Source: Herbidospora sakaeratensis (GTDB lineage Bacteria; Actinomycetota; Actinomycetes; Streptosporangiales; Streptosporangiaceae). Taken from it: a stretch of DNA of 64,000 nucleotides. Under the pieces are notes generated by a model, which searched no databases, was not told the DNA's origin, and was given only the letters and a program-made list of their open reading frames with translations. The position numbers and the translations under genes are program-made. Positions 29,104 to 37,439 of the stretch are shown here, in pieces; position 1 is the first letter of the stretch, and every line of letters starts with the position of its first letter. The stretch lies in NCBI RefSeq assembly GCF_001570525.1, contig NZ_BBXC01000022.1, forward strand, positions 1 through 64,000. The letters run 5' to 3'.

Positions 29104-29750
29104 CGCTTGCGCGCCAGCGTCAGACCGTCGGCCACCGGGAGCAGCACGGAATCGACCCGGGGGTCGGCGGTCACCAGGTCGTTGAACTCGCGCATCACCG
29201 GCACGTTGCCCTCGGCGGCGGGGTCGGTGATGCGGCCGCCCTGGATCGTGTTGTCGCAGACGATCAGGCCGCCCGGGCGCATGCGCGGGAGCAGCGCCTC
29301 GTAGTAGGCCGGGTAGCCGGCCTTGTCGGCGTCGATGAACGCGAAGTCGATCTCCTCCTCGGCGGGCAGCGCCCCGAGGGTCTCGACGGCGTCGCCGAGC
29401 CGCAGTTCGATGCGGTCGGTGAGCCCGGCGCGCTCCCAGTACTTCCGGGCCATCGACGTCCATTCCTCGCTGACGTCGCAGGCGATCAGCCGCCCGCCGG
29501 GAACCAGCCCCCGGGCGATGCAGATCGAGGAGTATCCGGTGAAGGTGCCGACCTCGACCGCCAGCCGCGCGCCGGTGAGCTGCACCAGCATGGTCATGAA
29601 GGTGCCCTGCTCGGGTGCGATCTGCATGCCGGCGTGGTCGGAGTGGAGCGCCGCGGTCTCGACGGCGAGATCACGAAGTACCTGGTCGGGCGGGGTGGCG
29701 TGGGCGGACAGGTAGTCGGGCAGTGCTTCGCCCAGATAGGAACCCTTCAT
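29100..29750 (-). CDS. Class I SAM-dependent O-methyltransferase
   Basis: 216 residues of the caffeoyl-CoA/catechol O-methyltransferase type. The SAM loop is VEVGTFTGYSSICIA and the metal-site block DFAFIDADKAGYPAYYE; RPGGLIVCDNTIQGG follows. Substrate unknown. On the minus strand a -10 TAAGAT ends 7 nt before the ATG, so the mRNA is probably leaderless. It is divergent from the cimA leader. Confidence 0.9.
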   Translation of the reverse strand: MKGSYLGEALPDYLSAHATPPDQVLRDLAVETAALHSDHAGMQIAPEQGTFMTMLVQLTGARLAVEVGTFTGYSSICIARGLVPGGRLIACDVSEEWTSMARKYWERAGLTDRIELRLGDAVETLGALPAEEEIDFAFIDADKAGYPAYYEALLPRMRPGGLIVCDNTIQGGRITDPAAEGNVPVMREFNDLVTADPRVDSVLLPVADGLTLARKR

Positions 29751-29817
29751 GATCTCTATCTTACTTCGTGAGATCGATGTGCCAGATCGTGAATCGTATG
29801 GTTAACTCGCAAGCACC

Positions 29818-29859
29818 ATGTTCAACGGTCTGCTCATTATTGGCAGGCGCGCCGGCTGA
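29818..29859 (+). CDS. cimA leader peptide (attenuator)
   Basis: MFNGLLIIGRRAG, with Leu-Leu-Ile-Ile in a row. The product of CimA leads to isoleucine. The 3' half contains GCAGGCGCGCC (29843-29853), identical to the ilvB leader. Downstream, GGCTG/CAGCC and a second GGCGCGC (29876-29882) can form an alternative structure next to the terminator at 29883. A possible -10 TATGGT lies at 29797-29802. Confidence 0.8.
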   Translation: MFNGLLIIGRRAG

Positions 29860-29882
29860 CGGATCATTCCAGCCAGGCGCGC

Positions 29883-29912
29883 AGACCTCTCACGCCCGTG
29901 AGGGGTCTTTTT
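29883..29912 (+). terminator. cimA attenuator terminator
   Basis: AGACCTCTCAC / GTGAGGGGTCT, 11 pairs with one G-U, loop GCCC, then TTTTT. It lies between the leader peptide and cimA. Confidence 0.9.
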
Positions 29913-29943
29913 GTTTGTCTCGCAATCACCCCAAGGAACCGAG

Positions 29944-31518
29944 ATGGCCGACGACCGCTTCCACGTGTACGACACCACGCTCCGCGACGGCGCCCAGCAG
30001 GAGGGCCTCAACCTCTCCGTCGCCGACAAGCTCGCCGTCGCCCGTCACCTGGACGCCCTGGGGGTCGGTTTCATCGAGGGCGGTTGGCCGGGGGCCAACC
30101 CCAAGGACACGGAGTTCTTCCGGCGCGCTCAAACAGAGCTCGACCTGAAGCACGCGCAACTCGCCGCGTTCGGCGCGACCCGCCGGGCCGGAGTGAAGGC
30201 CGCCGACGACCCACTGGTGGCCGCCCTGCGCGACTCCGGCGCGCCCGTCGTGACCCTTGTCGCCAAGAGTCATGACCGGCACGTCGAGCTGGCCCTCCGC
30301 ACGACCCTGGAGGAGAACCTCGCGATGATCCGCGACACGGTCTCCCACCTGCGTGCGGAGGGTCAGCGGGTGTTCCTGGACGCCGAACACTTCTTCGACG
30401 GCTACAAGTCCAACCCGGCCTACGCCCTTGAGGTGCTCCGGACGGCCGCCGAGGCCGGGGCGTCGGTGATCGCCCTGTGCGACACCAACGGCGGCATGTT
30501 GCCCGACGAGCTCGCCGACGTCGTCCACGACGCGGTTGCGACCAGCGCCCGGATCGGCATCCACTGCCACGACGACACCGGCTGCGCGGTGGCCAACAGC
30601 CTCGCCGCGGTGAAGGCCGGGGCGACCCACGTGCAGGGCTGCGCCAACGGCTACGGCGAGCGCTCGGGCAACGCGAACCTGTTCACCGTGGTGGCCAACC
30701 TCCAGCTCAAGCGGGGCTTCGACCTCGTGCCGCCGGAGGCGCTGCGTGACATGACCCGCATCGCCCACGCCATCACCGAGGTCACCAACGTGACCCCCAA
30801 CTCCCACGCCCCCTACGTCGGCGCCTCCGCCTTCGCCCACAAGGCCGGCCTGCACGCCTCGGCGATCAAGGTCGACCCCAACCTCTACCAGCACATCGAC
30901 CCGGCCGAGGTCGGCAACGACATGCGCATGCTGGTCTCCGACATGGCCGGCCGCGCCTCGGTCGAGCTGAAGGGCCGCGAGCTCGGCTACGACCTGACGG
31001 GCGAGCAGTCGCGCGAACTGGTCGACCGGGTCAAGGACCTGGAGTCGCGCGGCCACACCTTCGAGGCCGCCGACGCGTCGTTCGAGCTGCTGCTCCGCGA
31101 CACCCTCCACGGCGAGCGCCGCCGCCACTTCACGGTCGAGTCGTGGCGCGTGATCGTCGAACGCCGCCCGACGGGCGAGGTCGTCAGCGAGGCGACCGTG
31201 AAGGTGCACGCCAAGGGCGAGCGCATCGTCGCGACCGGCGAGGGCAACGGCCCGGTGAACGCCCTCGACCGCGCGGTCCGGCTGGCGCTGGAGAAGCTCT
31301 ACCCCGAGCTGGCGACCGTCGAGCTGATCGACTTCAAGGTCCGCATCCTGGAGGGCACCCACGGCACCGACGCGGTGACCCGCGTCCTGGTGACCTCCAG
31401 CGACCCGAAGGGCGACTGGAGCACGGTCGGCGTCGACGAGAACATCATCGAGGCGTCCTGGCACGCCCTGGAGCAGGCGGTGACGTTCGGCCTGTTGAGG
31501 GCCGGCTACGAGATCTGA
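29944..31518 (+). CDS. cimA: Citramalate synthase
   Basis: Condenses acetyl-CoA with pyruvate to (R)-citramalate, a threonine-independent route to 2-ketobutyrate and isoleucine. 524 residues. The catalytic barrel carries YDTTLRDGAQQEG, GGWPGANPKD, and metal His in GIHCHDDTGCAVANS; a C-terminal LeuA-type dimer/allosteric domain follows (about 400-520). CimA rather than LeuA is called from the length, the GWPGANPKD motif and the actinobacterial form. ATG 29944 has AAGGAACC upstream. It is controlled by the attenuator before it. Confidence 0.9.
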   Translation: MADDRFHVYDTTLRDGAQQEGLNLSVADKLAVARHLDALGVGFIEGGWPGANPKDTEFFRRAQTELDLKHAQLAAFGATRRAGVKAADDPLVAALRDSGAPVVTLVAKSHDRHVELALRTTLEENLAMIRDTVSHLRAEGQRVFLDAEHFFDGYKSNPAYALEVLRTAAEAGASVIALCDTNGGMLPDELADVVHDAVATSARIGIHCHDDTGCAVANSLAAVKAGATHVQGCANGYGERSGNANLFTVVANLQLKRGFDLVPPEALRDMTRIAHAITEVTNVTPNSHAPYVGASAFAHKAGLHASAIKVDPNLYQHIDPAEVGNDMRMLVSDMAGRASVELKGRELGYDLTGEQSRELVDRVKDLESRGHTFEAADASFELLLRDTLHGERRRHFTVESWRVIVERRPTGEVVSEATVKVHAKGERIVATGEGNGPVNALDRAVRLALEKLYPELATVELIDFKVRILEGTHGTDAVTRVLVTSSDPKGDWSTVGVDENIIEASWHALEQAVTFGLLRAGYEI

Positions 31519-31533
31519 CCTCAGACCACTTGC

Positions 31534-31562
31534 AGTGCCCAGCGCCTCCGGCCCTGGGCACT
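31534..31562 (+). terminator. Probable cimA terminator
   Basis: AGTGCCCAG / CTGGGCACT, 9 bp, followed by a T-containing tail TGTCGTTT. Confidence 0.65.
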
Positions 31563-31877
31563 TGTCGTTTCTGCGGGTTGTTGACTGGAAGTTCTTGATC
31601 CAACCTTATAGCCGATCGATCGCACGTTCGATTGTGAGACGGCGCTCTAGATCCATTTCACCCATTGGAGCAAAACGCCCCATATCTCCAAATTGAGTGA
31701 AATGTACGCATATGGTAACCAATTTGCGTTTCATATTTCCGATGGGCGGAGCTTGAATTGATCACCGAAGGGGCATGTGCGGGTTTTCGGTTGTGCCAGA
31801 TATGGTTCTTTTCGTGTCTCTTTCGGGTAATTGTGGAATTGTAGAGAATGTCGTGCGGGGAGTGTACTCTCTTCGCC
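31563..31877 (+). other. AT-richer intergenic region before the unknown cassette
   Basis: No gene is supported. The base composition drops sharply compared with cimA. It holds CGATCGATCG, several nested inverted repeats (31655-31726, listed separately) and the -10 box TACTCT (31865-31870) of the next gene. It is the likely left boundary of an acquired segment. Confidence 0.55.
31655..31726 (+). repeat. Nested and competing inverted repeats
   Basis: ATTTCAC (31655-31661) pairs with GTGAAAT (31697-31703), and inside it TTGGAG (31665-31670) pairs with CTCCAA (31686-31691). CAAATTG (31689-31695) can instead pair with CAATTTG (31720-31726). The two folds exclude each other. It could be a structured RNA, a protein site or a mobile-element scar. 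Confidence 0.5.
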
Positions 31878-32492
31878 ATGACCTGGTGGCAGGCGGTTCT
31901 GGTGGCGACTGTGAGTGGGTTGTTTGCCGTTGCTGGAATCTTGATAGGGGTCCTGGTCAACCGGAACAAGCTCACCGCCGAGGTCAATAAGATTCGCGCA
32001 GAAGTGGGCAAGGCGCCCTTGGAAGTCGAGAAAATCCAAGCCGACATAGCCAAGACGCTGAGGGAGACGGAAAAGATAAGCCTTGAGGCCGAAAAGCTTC
32101 GTCAAGAACTCGGTGCTGTCAAAAACTTCGTGTCAGATGGAAATAGGGTCCACGGCGCCAGGCTGGATCAAATACATCTAGCGGTTTCCGAGACTGTCGA
32201 GGAGGTCAGGCAGCTCGATGCCGCTGTGAAGACCCAACTTCATTGGCAAATTTCACCTGAGATGGTGAATGCCTTGCGTGTCATAGCGAAAATGGCAAGC
32301 CAAGAGGTCGGAGGTCGGCTGAGTCGACAAAAAGCCTTGGACGCGTTGAGCAACCTGGTGCCGACTGATCAGGCTAATTCTCTGCTTGGGGAAATGGTCA
32401 ATCGCAAGTATCTCAATCAAACCCCGAGCGGAAATGTCGAAGTGACCTCGGCGGGTAGGCAATCCATCTCCAGGGGAGGATCCAGTCAATGA
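31878..32492 (+). CDS. Membrane-anchored coiled-coil protein of unknown function
   Basis: 204 residues. One transmembrane helix (about 5-27), a heptad-rich, charged coiled coil (about 28-80), then a C-terminal helical domain that reads like a winged helix (about 130-190). No family is recognised. Start ATG 31878 is chosen over ATG 31848 because the -10 TACTCT ends 7 nt before it, giving a leaderless mRNA. GC is lower than in the neighbours. Its stop overlaps the next start (ATGA), so the two proteins probably work together, perhaps with this one tethering the other to the membrane. Confidence 0.7.
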   Translation: MTWWQAVLVATVSGLFAVAGILIGVLVNRNKLTAEVNKIRAEVGKAPLEVEKIQADIAKTLRETEKISLEAEKLRQELGAVKNFVSDGNRVHGARLDQIHLAVSETVEEVRQLDAAVKTQLHWQISPEMVNALRVIAKMASQEVGGRLSRQKALDALSNLVPTDQANSLLGEMVNRKYLNQTPSGNVEVTSAGRQSISRGGSSQ

Positions 32493-33940
32493 CAAGACGC
32501 ACGTGGGCAATCGCCAAGGTGAAGGAGAACGCGGGAGACGGCGTTCTAGAAGTACCGAGCATGGCTGTCCTGCGCTATCGGACGCCGGCGCAATTAGTCT
32601 CAAACTTCAGGCGTCTCTGGGGGGTGGATCCCAAACTTGTCTGCCTGCCCGTGGTCGAACATGACGGTCCATTGTTCGAAGTAGACGGGCTGGGAGGAAT
32701 TCCACTCTCGACCTACGCGCCGATCTCTAACGTGCTGAGAGGTTTCGAGGACGCAATCCAGCAGTTTGCGTCAATGGGCATCGGGATCATCCTGTCTCTG
32801 AGCCCGAACCTCTCGTTCATCCCCGGAGACGGAATCAATGTAAGAGATATCTTGGGCTCCGCCACGCCTCAGTTGTGTGTGGCAAACCCGCGTAGCGGTG
32901 AAGTCTTAGCCGCAATCCTGGGTACGGGCATTGATATCGTTCGCGAGGTATGCGCTAAGCAGCCGGGCAAGTTGCAAGGTGCAGCAATCGACGCGACAAC
33001 CCTCTGGCCCATGGGCGGAAGCCCCGGCAGGGTGGAGGCAACCTGCTTCTGCGCATTCTGCACGGAGCATTTTGAAGAGATGGCGCCAGGTCTCCTGAAG
33101 AAATTCAGGACGTTTCCCAACCCGTGGAGCCTGCTTCTGAAGCCAAGCGACACGGGAATAGCTTACATAGATGAGTTGGGGCCGCTGGCGACCCCTGAGG
33201 AGCTCGTCGGACTTTCGCGTCAGCGCGGATATGTGGATCAATTCCAGTCGGCGAACGAAGCTGTGATGCTCGAAAACGCCAACTCTCTGCTTCGATACAT
33301 TCGCATCAGGCATGAACAAACGATGGGTTCGCTGGCGGCGATCTTCGATCAAGCGTACCATGGGCTAGACGACATGCCGCGCCGGATTCTGTTCTTAGAA
33401 GGCGAAAGATACAATTGGACATCTGGCGTGTGGATGGAGGAGCTGGATCTCTCTTATCCGGACACCAAGGGGGCGTACGACGAGGTATGGCTGAACTCTA
33501 ATCCCAGCCTCCTCCTGCGGAACATTCCATTTCGAGTGTATATGTGGCGCAGGTCGAGATATCTCATCTCTAGCTTCTTTGATCTCGCGGCAAGCGCGAC
33601 CGACCCGTCAAGACGAGCGATCTCTGGTATCGCGCGGATTTCGGAAGCCCACCTGAAGCGCATGCTTGATCAGCGCTTCCACCAAATGCTGGGCTATGGC
33701 CTCAACAGCGAAGGCGCATTGCTATCACTTCCTGGGCGTATCGATCACCAGGATAGTCAGATGCGGCTGGGCTTCGTAGCGGTCAGCCTGGACAGCGACT
33801 TCGGGGAACGATTCATCAATCAACTAAACATCGTTCCAGGCAGAGCCGATTCAGATCTTCAGTCGAGTGCCGGTGGCATCGATCCGCGGCTCCTCCAGAT
33901 ATTGATGGAGCAGTTTCAAAACACGTCGGACGACAATTGA
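32489..33940 (+). CDS. Unknown protein, possibly a glycoside-hydrolase-like TIM barrel
   Basis: 483 residues with no recognised family. Alternating hydrophobic strands such as LVCLPVVEH, GIGIILSLSPN and GAAIDATTLWP, then ATCFCAFCTEHFEE, recall the barrel strands and the Cys-x-Cys-x2-Cys block found in several uncharacterised glycoside-hydrolase-like barrels. There is no signal peptide, so it is cytosolic or held by the upstream membrane protein. The C-terminus is acidic and Gln-rich. GC is visibly lower (36 of 60 bases at 32521-32580; 42 of 60 in ilvE at 28381-28440). It starts inside the stop of the previous gene. A defence role is possible but not shown. Confidence 0.65.
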   Translation: MTRRTWAIAKVKENAGDGVLEVPSMAVLRYRTPAQLVSNFRRLWGVDPKLVCLPVVEHDGPLFEVDGLGGIPLSTYAPISNVLRGFEDAIQQFASMGIGIILSLSPNLSFIPGDGINVRDILGSATPQLCVANPRSGEVLAAILGTGIDIVREVCAKQPGKLQGAAIDATTLWPMGGSPGRVEATCFCAFCTEHFEEMAPGLLKKFRTFPNPWSLLLKPSDTGIAYIDELGPLATPEELVGLSRQRGYVDQFQSANEAVMLENANSLLRYIRIRHEQTMGSLAAIFDQAYHGLDDMPRRILFLEGERYNWTSGVWMEELDLSYPDTKGAYDEVWLNSNPSLLLRNIPFRVYMWRRSRYLISSFFDLAASATDPSRRAISGIARISEAHLKRMLDQRFHQMLGYGLNSEGALLSLPGRIDHQDSQMRLGFVAVSLDSDFGERFINQLNIVPGRADSDLQSSAGGIDPRLLQILMEQFQNTSDDN

Positions 33941-33990
33941 TCCCCCGATCTTCCACTCATTTTTCTCCGAAGAGCTTTGCTCGAGCGCGC

Positions 33991-34009
33991 CTAGGTTGTG
34001 TTTCGAAGT
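33991..34009. repeat. Left terminal inverted repeat of the IS
   Basis: CTAGGTTGTGTTTCGAAGT; pairs with the right end at 17 of 19 positions. Confidence 0.85.
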
Positions 34010-34940
34010 CGGGTTAGCCAGTCGTTGATGGCGGCGATCTGGACGGAGGCTTCTTAGCGGACCGCGAGCTTGTCGTAGCGAGTGGCGATGGCGCGGTCGC
34101 GTTTGAGCCGGTTGATCCCGCATTCAACTGCTGATCGGGGCCTGATAGTCGGCCGGGTCAAAGGCGGGTGGGCGCCCGCCTCGGCTGCCGCGCCGGAGTC
34201 GGCCGGCGATGCGATCGGCGGGTTCGGGAATCGTGGCCTTGATCCTGTGGGCGCGTAAGTGCGCGCGGATGGCGCGGGAGGGGTAGGGCATTGTCCGCCC
34301 GGACCCCCTCCCGCCAGGTGCGAGGGCGTCCCGCACCTGGGCGGGGAACCTTGATGGTGTTCATGACCAGGATGAACTGAGGGGTGCGTCCCCGCGCTGG
34401 CCGGCGGTCACCACCAACGCGAGCAGGCCTTGGCCGCTGTCGCGGGCCAGGTGGAGCTTGGTCGAGCAGCCGCCGCGGGAGCGGCCCAGAGCGTGAACGG
34501 CCGGCTCCGTGGTGATCCCGCCGGGTGGTTCGGCCTGCCGGTCGCCTGACCTGCGGGCTCCGGCCGCGTGCTGGTGAGCCCGGCAGACAGTGGAGTCCAC
34601 GCCGATCTCCTAACCGATCAGCCCGGCGGCGTCGGCTCCCGTCTGCGATGCGGTCATGATCTGCCGCCAGACATCGGCGCGTTGCCAGCGGCGGAACAAC
34701 GCGTACACCGCCTGCCAGGAGCGGTAGCAGTTAGGGCGCTCCGCCCCTTACGCGCCAGCAGATGCCGTCGATGAGCTGTCGTCTGGTCCACTGCGCGGGC
34801 CTGCCTGGTTTCACGGGCGTGGGGAGCACGGCTTTGAGCCGGGCCCAGTGCGCATCGCTCAGGCCGAACCGCCGCGCCACCGCTAAGGGTGCCACGAGGT
34901 CTCCGGTGGTCAGGTCTTTCTCGGTCGATCAACCCACTTA
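33992..34940 (-). pseudogene. IS5-family DDE transposase, frameshifted
   Basis: On the minus strand the order of conserved pieces is LTTGDLVAPLAVARRFGLSD, RRQLIDGICWRVRGGAP, WQAVYALFRRWQRADVW, VDSTVCRAHQHAAGARR (first catalytic Asp), RSRGGCSTKLHLARDSG, VPRPGAGRPRTW, SRAIRAHLRAHRIKATIPEP, ECGINRLKRDRAIATRYDKL and IAAINDWLTRLRNTT. They fall in different frames: a deletion removes the residues after RVRGGAP, a TAG stops the frame before the VDST block, another frameshift lies near 34340, and there is a stop before EASVQIAA. The last codon is the TAG of the terminal CTAG. It cannot make an active enzyme. Confidence 0.85.
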
Positions 34941-34989
34941 CCGGAGACCTTCTTCATTTCCCGGCCACGACACGCCAGCACGTCACGGC

Positions 34990-35008
34990 ACTTCGAAACA
35001 CGTCCTAG
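34990..35008. repeat. Right terminal inverted repeat of the IS
   Basis: Read on the minus strand: CTAGGACGTGTTTCGAAGT. Confidence 0.85.
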
Positions 35009-36672
35009 ACCAACTGTTTGCCCGAGATCTTAAAAGTGACCGGTCCGTTCGGGGTGTGCGCGATGACCGTGCTCCCCGAACAGGTCACCGAGCCCTCGGC
35101 GGTGCCCGGCACGACCACGGTCAACAGGCCCTTGGCCGACGGCGAGACGATCACCGGGGCGGCGGTCTTCTGCATGTAGGTCTGCGAGATCCAGCCCTGG
35201 AAGGGCTTCGGCCGCCCGGTCACGATCTTCTGGCCCTTGACCGGCTTGCAGCCCGGCAGCGCGAACTGCACGACCGAGGCCCGCCAGTCGTTGTCCTTGA
35301 CCACGACCCGGCCGCCGCTGTTCTCGACGACCGACATGCGCGGGTCGAGGTGCCAGAGGTTGGCCACCTTGCCCGACGCCACCGTGTCGAGGACCGCCAT
35401 GACGTCCTTCTTGTCATGGTTGACCAGCACCGCCCGGGTCCGGCTGACGCCATAGGCCTTGTCGCTCAGCGTGTACGACTGGCGGTCGCTCCCGAGAGTC
35501 TTCTGCACCAGTGACGACGGGGTGCTCGGCCGCAGCTTGCGGCCCTGCGGGATCGGCACGTTGTGGGCCTCGGGGCTGAGGGTCCAGTTCCGGTAGGGGC
35601 TCGGCTCGTAGGAGTGGAACCCCGCCTCGGTCAGGATCGGCCGGCCCTGGGCGTAGTAGGTGACGCCGAGGTGGTCTTCGTGGCCGTGGAACTTCATGCC
35701 GGGGCCGTACCGGATGGAGTAGTAGGAGGCGTCCTTGGCGTCCCAGGCCGACCGGCCGAAGACGTACCCGGCCTTGTAGATCTGCACCTTCGAGTCGGGC
35801 CGGGCGTAGGCCGAGGGCTGGACGTCGGCCGCGCCGTCGCCGATCGGCACCAGGTAGCCGTTGGGCATCGTGGCCGCCGAGATGTGCTCGGGCATCAGGT
35901 CGAACCGCGCGGCGAGCTCGGCGGGCACCATCTGGCCGCACTCGCGGATGCGGTCCATGGCGACCTTGAGCCGCTCGTGGAAGTAGATCGCGTACCGCGG
36001 CGACTGCTCGCGCAGCACACCCTGGGAGTCGACGTCCATCTTGGTGGTGGTGGTCATCCGGCTCAGCGCCTTGGACCGCCAGGCCGCGTTCCCCATCCGG
36101 CAGCCGACGCCCAGCAGGGCGATGTCGGCGTCGAGCCCGTGGTTGTGGCCCCACTTGTAGTGGCGGTTGTCGTTGAGGAAGGCCGCGTGGGCGTTCAGGC
36201 TGTCGGTCAGCCACTTGTCCGAGACATGCTTCGACAGGCACACCAGCACCGGCGTCCGCAACGAGACGGTGTGCTCGGCCCACGCCAGCTTGGGGGTGTT
36301 CCGCCCGTGATAGGGGTTCTTCGCCACCCAGTCCTTGATCACGGCGGTGCCGCGGGCCAGGTAGGAGGCCTTGCCGGTGGTCTCGTAGTCGGCCACCAGC
36401 CGCCCGGCCCAGCGCAGCGACTGGAACACCATGACCCACGACCGGTTCTTGTACGGGTCGAGCCGCCAGTTCACCCTGTCGCCGATCTTGACCGGGTCGA
36501 GGTCGAGGAAGCCCAGCTCACCGTCCATGACCTCGGGGGAGGTCGGCGTCGAGGGCAGCCACTCGCCCTGACACTCGGGCGTCTTCGCCACGGCATGGGC
36601 GGGCCCGGCCTGAATCAGGCTGCCTAACACGACAAGAACGGCGAACACGCCGATTCGGATACGGCGCGTCAC
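35005..36672 (-). CDS. Secreted heparinase II/III-type polysaccharide lyase
   Basis: 555 residues. A signal peptide ends near AGPAHA. An alpha/alpha toroid of the alginate-lyase type follows (NPYHGRNTPKLAWAEH, HYKWGHNHGLDADIALL), then a heparinase II/III beta domain (YYSIRYGPGMKFHGHEDHLGVTYYAQGRPIL). GHNHG and HGHEDH hold likely catalytic His/Tyr-region residues. It probably cleaves a uronic-acid polysaccharide outside the cell. Start GTG 36672 has GAAGGAA upstream; earlier ATGs lack one. The TAG stop is part of the CTAG at the end of the IS, so the coding region is complete. Confidence 0.85.
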   Translation of the reverse strand: MTRRIRIGVFAVLVVLGSLIQAGPAHAVAKTPECQGEWLPSTPTSPEVMDGELGFLDLDPVKIGDRVNWRLDPYKNRSWVMVFQSLRWAGRLVADYETTGKASYLARGTAVIKDWVAKNPYHGRNTPKLAWAEHTVSLRTPVLVCLSKHVSDKWLTDSLNAHAAFLNDNRHYKWGHNHGLDADIALLGVGCRMGNAAWRSKALSRMTTTTKMDVDSQGVLREQSPRYAIYFHERLKVAMDRIRECGQMVPAELAARFDLMPEHISAATMPNGYLVPIGDGAADVQPSAYARPDSKVQIYKAGYVFGRSAWDAKDASYYSIRYGPGMKFHGHEDHLGVTYYAQGRPILTEAGFHSYEPSPYRNWTLSPEAHNVPIPQGRKLRPSTPSSLVQKTLGSDRQSYTLSDKAYGVSRTRAVLVNHDKKDVMAVLDTVASGKVANLWHLDPRMSVVENSGGRVVVKDNDWRASVVQFALPGCKPVKGQKIVTGRPKPFQGWISQTYMQKTAAPVIVSPSAKGLLTVVVPGTAEGSVTCSGSTVIAHTPNGPVTFKISGKQLV

Positions 36673-36776
36673 GCCTGTTCCTTCCATACGGGGGGCGCGG
36701 CTCATGCTGGCCGACGGTGCGTTGCAGGTCAAGTCGGTCAGCGGAGCCTGAGAAACCCCTGGGAACCGGGAACGCG

Positions 36777-37439
36777 CTAATCGGCGATCTCGTGCTGGGC
36801 CAACCTGAGAGAAAGATCGTTATACCAGTCCAACGCGAACTGCCTGATGGTTGCCAGATGCTCGTCGCTCAGGTCGTACTGCGCGAAGATCTGATCGTCG
36901 AGATACGTCGCGGTCTCCAGGCGCTCGACGAGGTTGACCAGACTGAAGCGGTCTTCGAAGAGCGACCCGAGGCGCTCCAGCTCACCGAAACTGTAGAACT
37001 CCCGAACCGAGGCGACGTCGATGAGGTCACGGGCGACGCTGCGGCCATGGAGTGCCGCCACCTTCATGCCCACCATGTCGTCGAGGCTCGCCACGGGAAG
37101 GTCGTGCTTTCTGACGGGTGCCCTCTGGAGCGGTTCCTTCATGAGGTCTACCGCGCAGGTCTGTTCGGTGACCGGGTCGATGACGATCAGGCGGCCGAGG
37201 AGCGGGGTGCCGCGAACCTCTTCGACGGTGAAGCCGTGCCGGCGGAAGGTCTCGGCCATCGCCCCCGTGGCCGCTGGGATGGACGGCGCGTCGAACGTGG
37301 CGAAATCGAGGTCCTGGCTGGGCCGGTCGACGAGGCCGTGGGCTCGCATCGCGTAGCCGCCCGCCAGGACCAGACGATGTTCGTCGCAGACTTCGAGAGC
37401 GATCGAGAGAACGCGTCGATGGAAGTCCGGCATCTCCAT
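36777..37439 (-). CDS. AbiEii-like nucleotidyltransferase
   Basis: 220 residues of the AbiEii/AbiGii nucleotidyltransferase superfamily. LVLAGGYAMRAHGL followed by RPSQDLDFATF is the GG...DxD catalytic core; VDLMKEP gives the third acidic position. AbiEii proteins are toxins of type IV abortive-infection pairs that modify tRNA or other targets. The start ATG overlaps the stop of the upstream gene (TGATG). The partner is not a recognisable AbiEi, so a toxin-antitoxin pair is inferred from the arrangement only. Confidence 0.8.
   Translation of the reverse strand: MEMPDFHRRVLSIALEVCDEHRLVLAGGYAMRAHGLVDRPSQDLDFATFDAPSIPAATGAMAETFRRHGFTVEEVRGTPLLGRLIVIDPVTEQTCAVDLMKEPLQRAPVRKHDLPVASLDDMVGMKVAALHGRSVARDLIDVASVREFYSFGELERLGSLFEDRFSLVNLVERLETATYLDDQIFAQYDLSDEHLATIRQFALDWYNDLSLRLAQHEIAD

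Larger units (their letters stand above)
33991..35008 (-). mobile_element. Decayed IS5-family (IS427-like) insertion sequence
   Basis: About 1 kb between imperfect terminal inverted repeats (17 of 19 match), with CTAG at both ends, the target duplication typical of the IS427 group. The single transposase is on the minus strand and broken. The right end CTAG is also the stop codon of the heparinase-type gene, so the insertion kept that gene's reading frame intact. Confidence 0.85.

Noticed and set aside
34124-34932. Several short open frames on the minus strand in the IS region as separate genes
   Set aside because: They are pieces of one transposase broken by frameshifts.
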